From positions 310,001 through 374,000 of the forward strand of contig NZ_VCQT01000045.1 of NCBI RefSeq assembly GCF_005938655.1: a DNA stretch of 64,000 nt. Direction: 5' to 3'. The notes beneath the pieces were generated by a model. That model searched no databases and was not told where the DNA came from. It saw only the letters and a list, made by a program, of their open reading frames with translations. Both the position numbers and the translations under genes were made by a program. Positions 16,636 through 26,662 of this stretch are shown one piece after another. Every line of letters begins with the position of its first letter. The first letter of the stretch is position 1. The DNA comes from Alloalcanivorax gelatiniphagus. GTDB taxonomy: Bacteria > Pseudomonadota > Gammaproteobacteria > Pseudomonadales > Alcanivoracaceae.

Positions 16636-16786
16636 GGTGTGGCCCACGAACAAGCCAAGGAGCGGATTACCGGCCAGCTCCCGAACCCCCGCGGGTAACT
16701 CAATCCCCCAAGACGCCCGCCGGCAAAATCTGGATAATGGCGCCCAGCCAGGCCCCGTGCCACATTCGCCAACCGGTAGTCCCCCC

Positions 16787-19003
16787 ATGGAAATCAAGGT
16801 CAACTTCCTCGACAACCTCCGCCTGGAGGCCAAATTCGACGACTTCACGGTGGTCACCGACCAGCCGATTCGCTACAAGGGCGACGGTTCGGCGCCCAGC
16901 CCGTTCGACTATTTCCTGGCGTCGTCGGCGCTGTGCGCGGCCTATTTCGTGAAGGTGTACTGCAAGGCGCGGGACATTCCCACGGACAATATCCGGCTGT
17001 CGCAGAACAACATCGTCGACCCGGAGAACCGCTACAACCAGATCTTCAAGATCCAGGTGGAGCTGCCGGAGGACATTTCCGATAAGGACCGGCAGGGCAT
17101 CCTGCGTTCCATTGATCGCTGCACGGTGAAGAAGGTGGTGCAGACCGGCCCGGATTTCCAGATCGAGACCGTGGAGAATCTGGACGAGGACGCCCAGGCG
17201 TTGCTGGGGGCCGGCCTGGAAGAGGGCGCGCGTACCTTTATCGAGGGTAAGGACCGGCCGCTGGAGGAGACCATCGCCACCATGAGCCGGGCGTTGGAAG
17301 CCCTGGGCATGAAGATCGAGATCGCCTCCTGGCGCAACATCGTGCCCCACGTCTGGTCGCTGCACATCCGCGACGCGGCTTCGCCGATGTGCTTCACCAA
17401 CGGCAAGGGCGCCACCAAGGAGAGCGCGCTCTGTTCCGCGCTCGGTGAGTTCATCGAGCGGTTGAACTGCAACTTCTTCTACAACGACCAGTTCTTCGGC
17501 GAAGAGATCGCCAACGCCGAGTTCGTGCATTACCCCAATGAACAATGGTTCCAGCCCGGCCCTGAGGATGAATTGCCGGCGGAGATTCTGGACGACCATT
17601 GCCGGGCCATCTACGACCCGGACGGCGAGCTGCAGGGCTCGAACCTGATCGACACCAATTCCGGCCGGGTGGACCGGGGCATCTGTTCGTTGCCGTTTGA
17701 GCGCCGCTCCGACGGCGAGACCGTGTGGTTTCCCTCCAACCTGATCGAGAACCTGTTTCTCAGCAACGGCATGAGCGCCGGCAACACCCTGGCCGAGGCC
17801 CAGGTGCAGTGCCTGTCGGAGATTTTCGAGCGGGCGGTGAAAAAGCAGATCATCGAAGAAGAACTGGCACTGCCGGACGTGCCCCAGGAGGTGCTGGCGA
17901 AGTACCCGAAACTGGTGGAAGGCGTCGAAGCGCTGGAAGCCCAGGGCTTCCCGGTGCTGGTCAAGGACGCCTCCCTGGGCGGCCAATTCCCGGTGGCCTG
18001 CGTGGCGCTGATGAACCCGCGCACCGGCGGTGTGTTCGCCTCCTTCGGTGCTCACCCGAGCATGGCGGTGGCGTTGGAGCGATCCCTCACCGAGCTGCTG
18101 CAGGGGCGTAGTTTCGAGGGCCTGAACGACTTCCCGCCGCCCACCTTCAACAGCCTGGCGGTGACCGAGCCGAACAACTTCGTGGAGCACTTCATCGACT
18201 CCAGCGGCGTGGTGTCCTGGCGCTTCTTCAGCGCCAAGGCGGACGTGGAATTCCACGAGTGGGATTTCTCCGGCACCACCGAGGAAGAAGCCGCGCGCCT
18301 GTTCGGCCTCCTTGAGGAGCAGGGCAAGGAAGTCTACACCGCCGCCTACCATGACCTGGGCGCGCCGGCCTGCCGCATCCTGGTGCCGGGCTATTCCGAG
18401 GTCTACCCGGTGGAAGACCTGGTCTGGGACAACACCAACAAGGCCCTGGATTACCGCGAGGACCTCCTCAATCTGCACCGCCTGGACGACGACCAGCTCG
18501 CCGCCCTGGTGGAGCATCTGGAAGAAAGCCAGATTGATGACTACACCGACATCGTCACCCTGATCGGCATCGAGTTCGACGAGAACACCGTCTGGGGCCA
18601 GCTCACCGTGCTGGAACTGAAGCTGCTGATTAACCTGGCCCTGGGCCAGCACGACGAGGCCCTGGAGCGCACCGAGGCGTTCCTGCAGTTCAACGACAAC
18701 ACGGTGGAACGCAACCTGTTCTACCGCGCCGTCAGCGCGGTGCTGGAAATCACCCTGGACGACGAGCTGGAACTGGGCGACTACCTGACCAACCTGGGCC
18801 GCATGTACGGCGAAGACACCATGGCCGAGGTGGTCGGCGCGGTGAACGGCAGCGTCCGCTTCCCCGGTCTCACCCCCACCAACATGCAGCTCGAAGGCCT
18901 GGACCGTCACCTGCGCCTGATCGAAAGCTACAAGAAACTCCACGCCGCCCGCGCGGCCAGGGCTGGCCTTCGTCCGGCCGGCCAAGCGTTTGCGTTCGAG
19001 TAA
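16787..19003 (+). CDS. ycaO: OsmC-YcaO fusion protein
   Basis: The 738-residue protein joins an OsmC-like domain (residues about 1-135, with both redox cysteines, C50 in SSALCAAYF and C112 in IDRCTVKKV) to a YcaO domain (about 165-550). The YcaO part has the ATP-binding glutamates in ALCSALGEFIERL and AQVQCLSEIFERAVK, plus the ASFGAHPSMAVALERSLTEL segment. A helical tail follows, with TPR-like LTVLELKLLINLALGQHDEA. YcaO enzymes activate backbone amides with ATP; the E. coli homologue assists RimO-dependent methylthiolation of ribosomal protein S12. The whole fusion is a known class. The ATG at 16787 begins the OsmC core, so the in-frame extension to 16637 is excluded. No peptide precursor or cyclodehydratase partner is seen nearby. 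Confidence 0.85.
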   Translation: MEIKVNFLDNLRLEAKFDDFTVVTDQPIRYKGDGSAPSPFDYFLASSALCAAYFVKVYCKARDIPTDNIRLSQNNIVDPENRYNQIFKIQVELPEDISDKDRQGILRSIDRCTVKKVVQTGPDFQIETVENLDEDAQALLGAGLEEGARTFIEGKDRPLEETIATMSRALEALGMKIEIASWRNIVPHVWSLHIRDAASPMCFTNGKGATKESALCSALGEFIERLNCNFFYNDQFFGEEIANAEFVHYPNEQWFQPGPEDELPAEILDDHCRAIYDPDGELQGSNLIDTNSGRVDRGICSLPFERRSDGETVWFPSNLIENLFLSNGMSAGNTLAEAQVQCLSEIFERAVKKQIIEEELALPDVPQEVLAKYPKLVEGVEALEAQGFPVLVKDASLGGQFPVACVALMNPRTGGVFASFGAHPSMAVALERSLTELLQGRSFEGLNDFPPPTFNSLAVTEPNNFVEHFIDSSGVVSWRFFSAKADVEFHEWDFSGTTEEEAARLFGLLEEQGKEVYTAAYHDLGAPACRILVPGYSEVYPVEDLVWDNTNKALDYREDLLNLHRLDDDQLAALVEHLEESQIDDYTDIVTLIGIEFDENTVWGQLTVLELKLLINLALGQHDEALERTEAFLQFNDNTVERNLFYRAVSAVLEITLDDELELGDYLTNLGRMYGEDTMAEVVGAVNGSVRFPGLTPTNMQLEGLDRHLRLIESYKKLHAARAARAGLRPAGQAFAFE

Positions 19004-19026
19004 TCAGGAAAGGTGTGCGTCGGGCA

Positions 19027-19272
19027 TCAGGTGGCGTCGTCCCAGTTCAGTTCCTCAATAAAGCTGTCGTAATCGTAGTCGGCGACGCCGCTGTTTTCCC
19101 CGTCCCGGAGCATTTTCCTGAGCGTACCGAGACGGGTCTCCGAGTCTTCAAGCAGGCGCAGCCCGGCCCGGACTACCTCGCTGGTGGAGCTGTAGCGTCC
19201 GCTGTTCAGCTGCTCCGCGACGAAGGTGTCGAAATGCTCGCTAGGTCGTGACGCAAGATACCGGGGCACCAC
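19027..19272 (-). CDS. parD: Orphan ParD-family antitoxin
   Basis: The 81-residue product has the ParD/CC2985 core: EHFDTFVAEQLNSGRYSSTSEVVRAGLRLLEDSE, quoted here as a continuous ribbon-helix-helix region at residues 12-45, followed by an acidic toxin-binding tail ending in ELNWDDAT. A ParE toxin normally follows or overlaps this gene; here the next bases downstream belong to the convergent YcaO gene, so no toxin is present. The N-terminus is atypical: the usual start before the first beta strand is replaced by MVPRYLASRPS. It is probably a remnant of a lost TA module. It follows the TetR gene by 2 bases on the same strand. Confidence 0.7.
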   Translation of the reverse strand: MVPRYLASRPSEHFDTFVAEQLNSGRYSSTSEVVRAGLRLLEDSETRLGTLRKMLRDGENSGVADYDYDSFIEELNWDDAT

Positions 19273-19274
19273 GG

Positions 19275-19925
19275 TCAGTCAGGCGGCTCGCTCCGTGCTT
19301 GAGCCAGGCCGAGGATGCCGCCGGTCACGTAGCCGATCAGATCCGCGTAATGAGCTTTAAAGTCCGAGGACTGGAAGCGGTTGCCGGTGAGCACGTTGAT
19401 GCGCAGGTTGTCCGAGAACACGCCCATGACGGAGGCCACCATCAGTTGGTAGGCAAGGCCGCGCTGGCGTTCGTCCAGGGCCGGAACGGCGGCGCCGATG
19501 GTGGCCATGAAGCGCTGGGCGATGGCGTCGAACTGGTCGGCGATCAGCAGTAGCACGGTGGACCGGGTGGTGCTCAGCTGGGCGGTCAGGCGCAGGTAAT
19601 TTCTCCAGCCTTCGCTTTCCTGGCTGCGTGTCAGCAGCGGCCGGGCGAACGCATCGACGATGGGTGCCAGCCCGTCGGCGCCCTGGGCGACCGGTTCGGC
19701 CTGGCGCAGCATGCGCTCCCGGTCCCCATTGATCAGGCCGGCCCGCCGCGCCACTACCGCCTGGAACAGCTTTTCCTTGCCGCCGAAATGGTCATTGATG
19801 GCGGCGAGCCGGGTCCCGGCGGCCTGGGTGATCGTCCGCACCGGCACACCGTGGTAGCCGTTGTCGGCGAACAGCAGTTCGGCGGCGTCGAGCAGCCTGT
19901 CCGGGGTGGAAGGGGAGCTGGGCAT
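19275..19925 (-). CDS. TetR/AcrR-family regulator of the divergent FAA hydrolase operon
   Basis: The 216-residue protein has an N-terminal TetR DNA-binding domain (RLLDAAELLFADNGYHGV, then TRLAAINDHFGGKEKLFQAV) and a C-terminal ligand domain. It is transcribed away from the FAA hydrolase/cyclase genes. The intergenic region contains two GGAAC-n4-GTTCC-type palindromes at 19959-19972 and 19989-20006, so it most likely represses both directions and is released by an intermediate of the pathway it controls. The start at 19925 gives the usual short tail before helix 1. Confidence 0.88.
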   Translation of the reverse strand: MPSSPSTPDRLLDAAELLFADNGYHGVPVRTITQAAGTRLAAINDHFGGKEKLFQAVVARRAGLINGDRERMLRQAEPVAQGADGLAPIVDAFARPLLTRSQESEGWRNYLRLTAQLSTTRSTVLLLIADQFDAIAQRFMATIGAAVPALDERQRGLAYQLMVASVMGVFSDNLRINVLTGNRFQSSDFKAHYADLIGYVTGGILGLAQARSEPPD

Positions 19926-19958
19926 GGAGTCTCCGCGGGTTGGCGCGTTTGCACACTT

Positions 19959-20006
19959 GGAACGGGTGTTCCGGTGGTGTTACTTTAGACGGAACATTTG
20001 TTCCGT
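19959..20006. promoter_or_regulatory. Twin TetR operators between the regulator and FAA hydrolase genes
   Basis: GGAACGGGTGTTCC (19959-19972) and ACGGAACATTTGTTCCGT (19989-20006) share the GGAAC-n4-GTTCC core. Centre-to-centre spacing is about 32 bases, three helical turns, so two repressor dimers could bind the same face. The second site ends 14 bases before the FAA hydrolase ATG. Confidence 0.7.
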
Positions 20007-20020
20007 TCCAGGTGGATCCC

Positions 20021-20911
20021 ATGAAGGTGCGAAGAGTGTTCGACCCCGACGCGGGCCGGGTGGTGTGTCAGGTGCTGTCCGACGGGGCCTGGGCGGCATC
20101 GGAGGCGGTGCCGGATTTTTGCCACTATGTGGGCCCGGCCGGTGGCGGCGATGCCGGCGGCGGCGCCCTGCTGCCGTTCCAGCCGTTGTCGTTCCGTGAC
20201 TTCATGCTTTACGAGCGCCATGTGATCGACGCTACCCGTGGTTATACGCGCCGCTTTATGCCGGCGGCCTACCGGGTCGCCCGGGCCTGCGAAAAGGTCA
20301 CCGGCAGGGCGTTCCCGCCGTTTCGGCCGCACAAACTATGGTACCGGCAACCGATCTACTATATGAGCAACGCGCTGACCTTCGTCGGCTCCGGCACACC
20401 GGTGAGCGCGCCTTCCTACAGCCGGGCCCTGGATTACGAACTGGAACTGGGCGCGGTGTTGGCCAAGCCGTTGCTGAACGCCACGCCGGAGCAGGCGCTG
20501 GATGCCATTGGCGGTTTCGTGGTGCTTAACGATTTCAGTGCCCGCGATGTGCAGCGCGAGGAAATGGCCAGCGGCTTCGGGCCGCAAAAAGCCAAGCATT
20601 TCCGAAGCTCCATGTCAGAGGTGCTGGTCACCGCCGACGAACTGCTCGACGACATGAACGCCCTGGCGGCGCGCGTGCTGATCAATGACCGGCCGGTGGT
20701 GGAAACCTCCACGGGGGGCATGCGCTACGGCCTGGCGGAAGTGATCGCCCGGGTGTCCCGGGACGAACCGCTGTTCCCGGGGGAGCTGTTCGGCAGTGGC
20801 ACGCTGCCGGGCGGGAGCGGCATGGAAAACGGCCACTGGCTGAAGCCCGGTGACAGGCTGCGCATGGAAATCGACGGCGTGGGCAGGGTCGAGCATAAGG
20901 TGGTGGCGTGA
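20021..20911 (+). CDS. Fumarylacetoacetate hydrolase-family enzyme
   Basis: The 296-residue protein has the FAH C-terminal fold: an SYSRALDYELELGAVL metal-binding acidic segment, GGFVVLNDFSARDVQ, and the closing GTLPGGSGMENGHWLKPGD with the GRVEHKVV end. Members cleave C-C bonds or tautomerise/decarboxylate acyl-pyruvate-like intermediates in aromatic and cyclic-compound catabolism, using a divalent metal. The ATG at 20021 lies just after the operator palindromes. It is translationally coupled to a cyclase-family gene (stop and start share one base), and together they form the presumed target of the divergent TetR. Confidence 0.85.
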   Translation: MKVRRVFDPDAGRVVCQVLSDGAWAASEAVPDFCHYVGPAGGGDAGGGALLPFQPLSFRDFMLYERHVIDATRGYTRRFMPAAYRVARACEKVTGRAFPPFRPHKLWYRQPIYYMSNALTFVGSGTPVSAPSYSRALDYELELGAVLAKPLLNATPEQALDAIGGFVVLNDFSARDVQREEMASGFGPQKAKHFRSSMSEVLVTADELLDDMNALAARVLINDRPVVETSTGGMRYGLAEVIARVSRDEPLFPGELFGSGTLPGGSGMENGHWLKPGDRLRMEIDGVGRVEHKVVA

Positions 20912-21723
20912 TGGCTGATGCTGCGAATAGTGCCGGCGCGGCCCGGGTCAGACCCTCGCGGATTGTCGATCTCTCCAAGGAGATCGCCTTCAACCGCAAT
21001 GATCCGTTTTTTATGAGGGTGAAGATCAAGCACCACGCCCACCGCCGCTCGAAATGGCTGGTGCGGGCCCTGGGGCTGCCGTTTCGCCTGTTCCCCAAAC
21101 GCTTCGCCGGCTGGGCGGACGACACCATCACCCGCATGGGCGTGCACTCCACCACCCACATTGACGCGCCCTGGCATTACGGGCCCACCGATGACCAGGG
21201 GAACCGCCTCGACGCCATCGAGGCCATGCCTCTGGAGTTGTGTTTCGGGCCCGGCGTGGTGTTCGACATGACCCATAAAGCCGACGGCGACGCGATTACC
21301 GTCGCCGATATGGAGCAGGCCCTGGCACGCAGCGGGGCGACGCTGGCGCCGGGCTGCATCGCCTTGATTCGTACCGGGCGCGACCGCTTCCAGGGCAGCA
21401 AACAGTACTGGAAGGTTGGCACCGGCATGAGCGGCCCGGCCACGGAGTGGCTGATTGATCAAGGCGTCCAGGTGATGGGCATCGACCAGTGGGGCTGGGA
21501 TCTGCCGTTCCATTACCAGATCGCCAAGGCGCGCAAAGAGCGGGACGACGCGCTGTTCTGGGAAGGCCACCTGGTGGGCCGGCGTAAGCCGTACTGGCAG
21601 ATGGAGCAACTTCGGGGCCTGGACCAGCTGCCGGCGTGCGGGTTCGATGTGTCCGTGTTCCCGCTACGGATAAAGGGCGCCTCGGCGGCGCCGGCCCGGG
21701 TGGTGGCGTTCCTCTACGACTGA
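20911..21723 (+). CDS. Cyclase-family (kynurenine formamidase-like) hydrolase
   Basis: The 270-residue protein has the PF04199 metal site HSTTHIDAPWHYGP near residue 73 and a later GIDQWGWDLPF. Members are Mn/Zn-dependent hydrolases such as kynurenine formamidase and isatin hydrolase, or lactone-forming cyclases. Its ATG overlaps the TGA of the FAA hydrolase gene by one base. A GTG lies one codon earlier but the ATG is preferred. Coupling to the FAA hydrolase and control by an adjacent TetR suggest a small catabolic unit that opens a ring or amide and then cleaves the product; the substrate is not deducible. Confidence 0.85.
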   Translation: MADAANSAGAARVRPSRIVDLSKEIAFNRNDPFFMRVKIKHHAHRRSKWLVRALGLPFRLFPKRFAGWADDTITRMGVHSTTHIDAPWHYGPTDDQGNRLDAIEAMPLELCFGPGVVFDMTHKADGDAITVADMEQALARSGATLAPGCIALIRTGRDRFQGSKQYWKVGTGMSGPATEWLIDQGVQVMGIDQWGWDLPFHYQIAKARKERDDALFWEGHLVGRRKPYWQMEQLRGLDQLPACGFDVSVFPLRIKGASAAPARVVAFLYD

Positions 21724-21743
21724 AACCGGCGCCGCCCGGTTTT
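21723..21743. terminator. Bidirectional hairpin terminator
   Basis: AAACCGG, a six-base loop, then CCGGTTT followed by T lies between the convergent cyclase and thioesterase genes. The stem carries A-runs on one side and T-runs on the other, suiting termination in both directions. Confidence 0.6.
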
Positions 21744-22146
21744 AACGCTGCACTTTGAACACACCGGTGGCGCGGGCGCAGGGGGCGCCGTCGGCGAGCA
21801 CGGTGGCGCTGGCGAAGCTGAGGCCGCGCCCCACCCGGGTGACTTCGGCGCGGAATTCCAGCCACTGGTCGACCCGGGCGCTACCGAGGAAATCCAGGTT
21901 CAGATTAACGGTGACTAGGCCCTTGGCGTCGACCAGATGCGGCAGGCAGCTTAACCCCATGGCGTTATCGCACAGGGCGGAGAGCAGGCCGCCATGGACA
22001 AAGCCCCGGCTGTTGGCGTGGGCGTCACCGGCCCGCAGGCCCAGGCTGATGCCGTTGTCGTGGGGACGGTGATAGATCGGTTCCCAGGGGGCGGTGAAGC
22101 CGCTTTTGCGGGTGTGAGGCTGGAAGCCTGCGGGGACACTGGTCAT
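21742..22146 (-). CDS. PaaI-type hotdog thioesterase
   Basis: The 134-residue protein has the hotdog-fold thioesterase signature NSRGFVHGGLLSALCDNAMG (residues near 50-70) followed by VNLNLDFLGSARVDQWLEF. Such enzymes hydrolyse acyl-CoA or phenylacetyl-CoA-type thioesters. I prefer ATG 22146 because GGAG is 7 bases upstream; ATG 22152 is too close to it. A TAGACC-centred operator matching the one before the adjacent TetR gene lies about 25 bases upstream, so the regulator at 22206 probably controls it. Confidence 0.82.
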   Translation of the reverse strand: MTSVPAGFQPHTRKSGFTAPWEPIYHRPHDNGISLGLRAGDAHANSRGFVHGGLLSALCDNAMGLSCLPHLVDAKGLVTVNLNLDFLGSARVDQWLEFRAEVTRVGRGLSFASATVLADGAPCARATGVFKVQR

Positions 22147-22168
22147 GGCCATGCTCCAAAATATGATG

Positions 22169-22182
22169 TAGACCAGTCTATA
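22169..22182. promoter_or_regulatory. TetR operator before the thioesterase gene
   Basis: TAGACCAGTCTATA is a near-perfect palindrome and matches TAGACCGGTCTGTA at 22801-22814 at 12 of 14 positions. It sits between the TetR gene end and the thioesterase start, in promoter position. Confidence 0.65.
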
Positions 22183-22205
22183 TAATATTGGGCCGAAAGC
22201 CATCC

Positions 22206-22778
22206 TCAATAAGCATCGATCAGCGCCGCCACCTGCGCGCAGGCGTCCTGGATCGGCGCCGGCTCGCGGGCCACGCGGGCCTGGATCAGCGCCCCTTCCA
22301 GGGCGGAGATGGCCAGCGAAGCGAGGCGTTGGGCGCCGGCGTCGTCCGGGGCCTCGGGATCGATCAGGGTGGCGAGCGTCCGCCGCCAGGCCGCGTAGGC
22401 GTCGCTGGCGGCGGCGGTGATCGGGGCCGATTGGGGGGCGACTTCCAGCACCGTGGTGGCCAGGGGGCAGCCGTCGCGGTAATCGGAGTCGGCCAACCAG
22501 CCGGCCAGCAGGTCGCCGTAGGCGCGCAGGGCGTCGCCGGCGCTACCGTGGTCCAGGGCCAGCCGCTCCAGGGTGCCGGTGACCAGGGCGCCGGCATGGC
22601 GGATGGCCGCCGCGCCCAGCTCTTCCTTGCCGCCGGGAAAGTAGTGGTAGAACGACCCCTTGGGGGCACCGGCCTGTTTCAAAATGTCGTTGATGCCGGT
22701 GGCCGCATAGCCCTGCTGGCGAAACAGGCGGGCGGCGGTGTGGATCAGGCTAGTGTGGTGCTTGGGGCGGGCTCCCAT
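22206..22778 (-). CDS. TetR-family regulator
   Basis: This 190-residue protein has a TetR DNA-binding domain (HTAARLFRQQGYAATGIN, then GAPKGSFYHYFPGGKEEL) and a C-terminal domain of the LmrA/YxaF type (GCPLATTVLEVAPQS). ATG 22778 has GGAG six bases upstream; the upstream in-frame starts do not. Matching palindromes lie upstream of it (22801-22814) and upstream of the thioesterase (22169-22182), so it likely represses itself, the thioesterase and possibly the divergent small membrane protein gene at 22859. Confidence 0.87.
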   Translation of the reverse strand: MGARPKHHTSLIHTAARLFRQQGYAATGINDILKQAGAPKGSFYHYFPGGKEELGAAAIRHAGALVTGTLERLALDHGSAGDALRAYGDLLAGWLADSDYRDGCPLATTVLEVAPQSAPITAAASDAYAAWRRTLATLIDPEAPDDAGAQRLASLAISALEGALIQARVAREPAPIQDACAQVAALIDAY

Positions 22779-22800
22779 GACGCACTCCATCGAAAATACG

Positions 22801-22814
22801 TAGACCGGTCTGTA
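22801..22814. promoter_or_regulatory. TetR operator in the divergent promoter region
   Basis: TAGACCGGTCTGTA contains the perfect palindrome AGACCGGTCT. It lies 22 bases before the tetR start on one strand and 44 bases before the 22859 gene on the other, so one site could serve both. Confidence 0.68.
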
Positions 22815-22858
22815 TGGTGACACAATCCGGTTGTCCGGTGTTTGTGAGTGTGGAGTCC

Positions 22859-23143
22859 ATGAAACAGCACGATGATTTTCACCTTTGGAAAACCGATCTG
22901 TTGGGCGCGCTGCTGCTCTATGGCGGTTTCGCCTTTGCCCTGGTGCCGGCCTTTCTGCACCGTTCCTTCCCGCTGGGCATTCTGATCGGCACGGCGCTGG
23001 TGGGCAGTTTCTTCCTGCGCAACGTCAAGGATCACTTCGGCTTTTTCCAGCTGCCGAAGTATGCGGTGGTGATCAATTGCTATGTCGGTGGCCTGATTAT
23101 CTCGGCGGTCTGGTATGGCCTGTCCCAGGGCATGCTCAACTAG
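22859..23143 (+). CDS. Small membrane protein, function unknown
   Basis: The 94-residue protein has three hydrophobic segments (residues about 12-30, 34-50, 65-88) separated by a charged RNVKDHFGFF loop. I do not recognise the family. GGAG lies close before ATG 22859, and the start shares its promoter region with the divergent tetR and the operator at 22801. The gene is followed by a REP pair after 10 bases. Confidence 0.6.
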   Translation: MKQHDDFHLWKTDLLGALLLYGGFAFALVPAFLHRSFPLGILIGTALVGSFFLRNVKDHFGFFQLPKYAVVINCYVGGLIISAVWYGLSQGMLN

Positions 23144-23152
23144 GACCTCGAT

Positions 23153-23252
23153 CTTGTAGGAGCGACGTAGGAGCGACTTCAGTCGCGATCCCGGGTGCCC
23201 TTGATACAACGTTGATCCAACCGCGGATCGCGACTGAAGTCGCTCCTACAAG
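23153..23252. repeat. REP pair (BIME-like), copy 2
   Basis: Two inverted REP cores (GTAGGAGCGACTTCAGTCGC and inverse) face each other across about 48 bases. The left core carries a short internal duplication: GTAGGAGCGAC occurs twice in a row. The pair lies between two convergent genes, where it could block read-through. Confidence 0.87.
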
Positions 23253-23268
23253 CTTTTCTACAGCGGTG

Positions 23269-24108
23269 TTATGGGGGGCTGTTGTTTTGCGCTTTCTCCT
23301 CCAGCCGTTTCAGGCGCTGGTCCATGCCCCGCAGCAGATCGAGCATTTCCTGGCGTTCGTCATGGGCGCGCTGGTTGGCCTGGTCGCGCTCTTCCTTTAG
23401 CTCCAGGTCGTGCACTTCCTGGGTGGCGTTGACGATGATGGCGATAAACAGGTTCAGCACCATGAAGCTGGAGATCAGGATAAAGGGCACGAAGAACACC
23501 CAGGCATGGGGGTACTGCTCCATCACCGGGCGGGCCACGCCCATGGACCAGCTTTCCAGGGTCATGATCTGGAACAGGGTGTAGATGCTGGCGCCCAGGG
23601 TGCCGAACCAGTCCGGGAAGGCGTCGCCGAACAGCTCCGTGCCCATCACCCCGAAGATGTAGAACATCATCAGCAGCAGGGCGGCGGTCCAGCCGATGCC
23701 GGGCAGGGAATGCATCAGCGATTCCACCAGCATGCGCAGCCGCTTGATGGTGGAGAGCAGGCGCAGCACCCGCAGAATGCGCAGGCTGCGCAGAATCGCC
23801 AGGGGCCCGGCCGCCGGCGCCAGCGCGATGCCGACGATCACGAAGTCGAACACGTTCCAGCCGGAGCGGAAAAAACGCGGGCCCAAGGCCAGCAGTTTGG
23901 CGGCGATCTCCACCACGAACACGGCCAGGATCAGGCTGTTCAACAGGCCCAGCAGTTCGCCGGCGGCGTCCATCACCTGCCTGGAGGTCTCCAGCCCCAA
24001 TACCACGGCGTTGAGAATGATCAGGCCGGTGATGAAGTGCCGCACCGCCGGGGATTCCACCCAGTGGCCCAGCCGGGCCCGCCAACCGTTGATTGCCTGT
24101 GTCGTCAT
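23269..24108 (-). CDS. NaChBac/NavAb-type voltage-gated sodium channel
   Basis: The 279-residue protein has the six-helix layout of a single-domain voltage-gated channel. S4 carries four arginines at three-residue spacing (R107, R110, R113, R116). The selectivity filter is TLESWSM at residues 183-189, the same seven residues as in NavAb, and the C-terminus is a charged coiled coil (about 225-275) that should hold the tetramer. Function: depolarisation-activated Na+ entry, linked in alkaliphiles to motility, pH and chemotaxis. It is a single gene between two REP/intergenic gaps, with no regulator beside it. Filter identity supports Na+ rather than Ca2+ selectivity, by family knowledge. Confidence 0.9.
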   Translation of the reverse strand: MTTQAINGWRARLGHWVESPAVRHFITGLIILNAVVLGLETSRQVMDAAGELLGLLNSLILAVFVVEIAAKLLALGPRFFRSGWNVFDFVIVGIALAPAAGPLAILRSLRILRVLRLLSTIKRLRMLVESLMHSLPGIGWTAALLLMMFYIFGVMGTELFGDAFPDWFGTLGASIYTLFQIMTLESWSMGVARPVMEQYPHAWVFFVPFILISSFMVLNLFIAIIVNATQEVHDLELKEERDQANQRAHDERQEMLDLLRGMDQRLKRLEEKAQNNSPP

Positions 24109-24311
24109 GCCTTGTTCCGTCGCGCCGGATGATTGTCGGCGCGCAGTATACCCACCGGCGTTGGCCGGCGCTGCCCCGGTCCGGGGTTGGAGGCGGCGCG
24201 GAGGGTTAACGTGGCCGTCATCCCTGACCTGTTATCTCTCGAGGAAGGATTACGCCAACGGGCAGCCACTGGCTACGGCTATCGCTTTCTTCGATTGGCT
24301 GAATTGGATCA

Positions 24312-26541
<2,230 letters not shown>

Positions 26542-26609
26542 TCCATCGCCAGCGGGCGCCCCGGGAGTAACACAATTACCCTCGGAGGCGCCGCTCCCCT
26601 TCTTGATTC

Positions 26610-26662
26610 AATGTAATCTTCGTGAGACATTAAAGCGTTTAATGACTTATGAAGATTGCATT
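26610..26662. promoter_or_regulatory. 53-bp palindromic operator of hipBA
   Basis: The sequence is symmetrical around GCG at 26635-26637: AATGTAATCTTC...ATTAAA on the left and TTTAAT...GAAGATTGCATT on the right, with three mismatches. It ends directly at the hipB ATG (26663). It can hold several HipB dimers, the usual autorepression design of HipBA modules. Confidence 0.75.

Noticed and set aside
16700-18985. Minus-strand frame of 761 codons opposite the OsmC-YcaO gene
   Set aside because: His/Gln/Leu/Val-rich translation without domains; the plus-strand protein is a clear family member.
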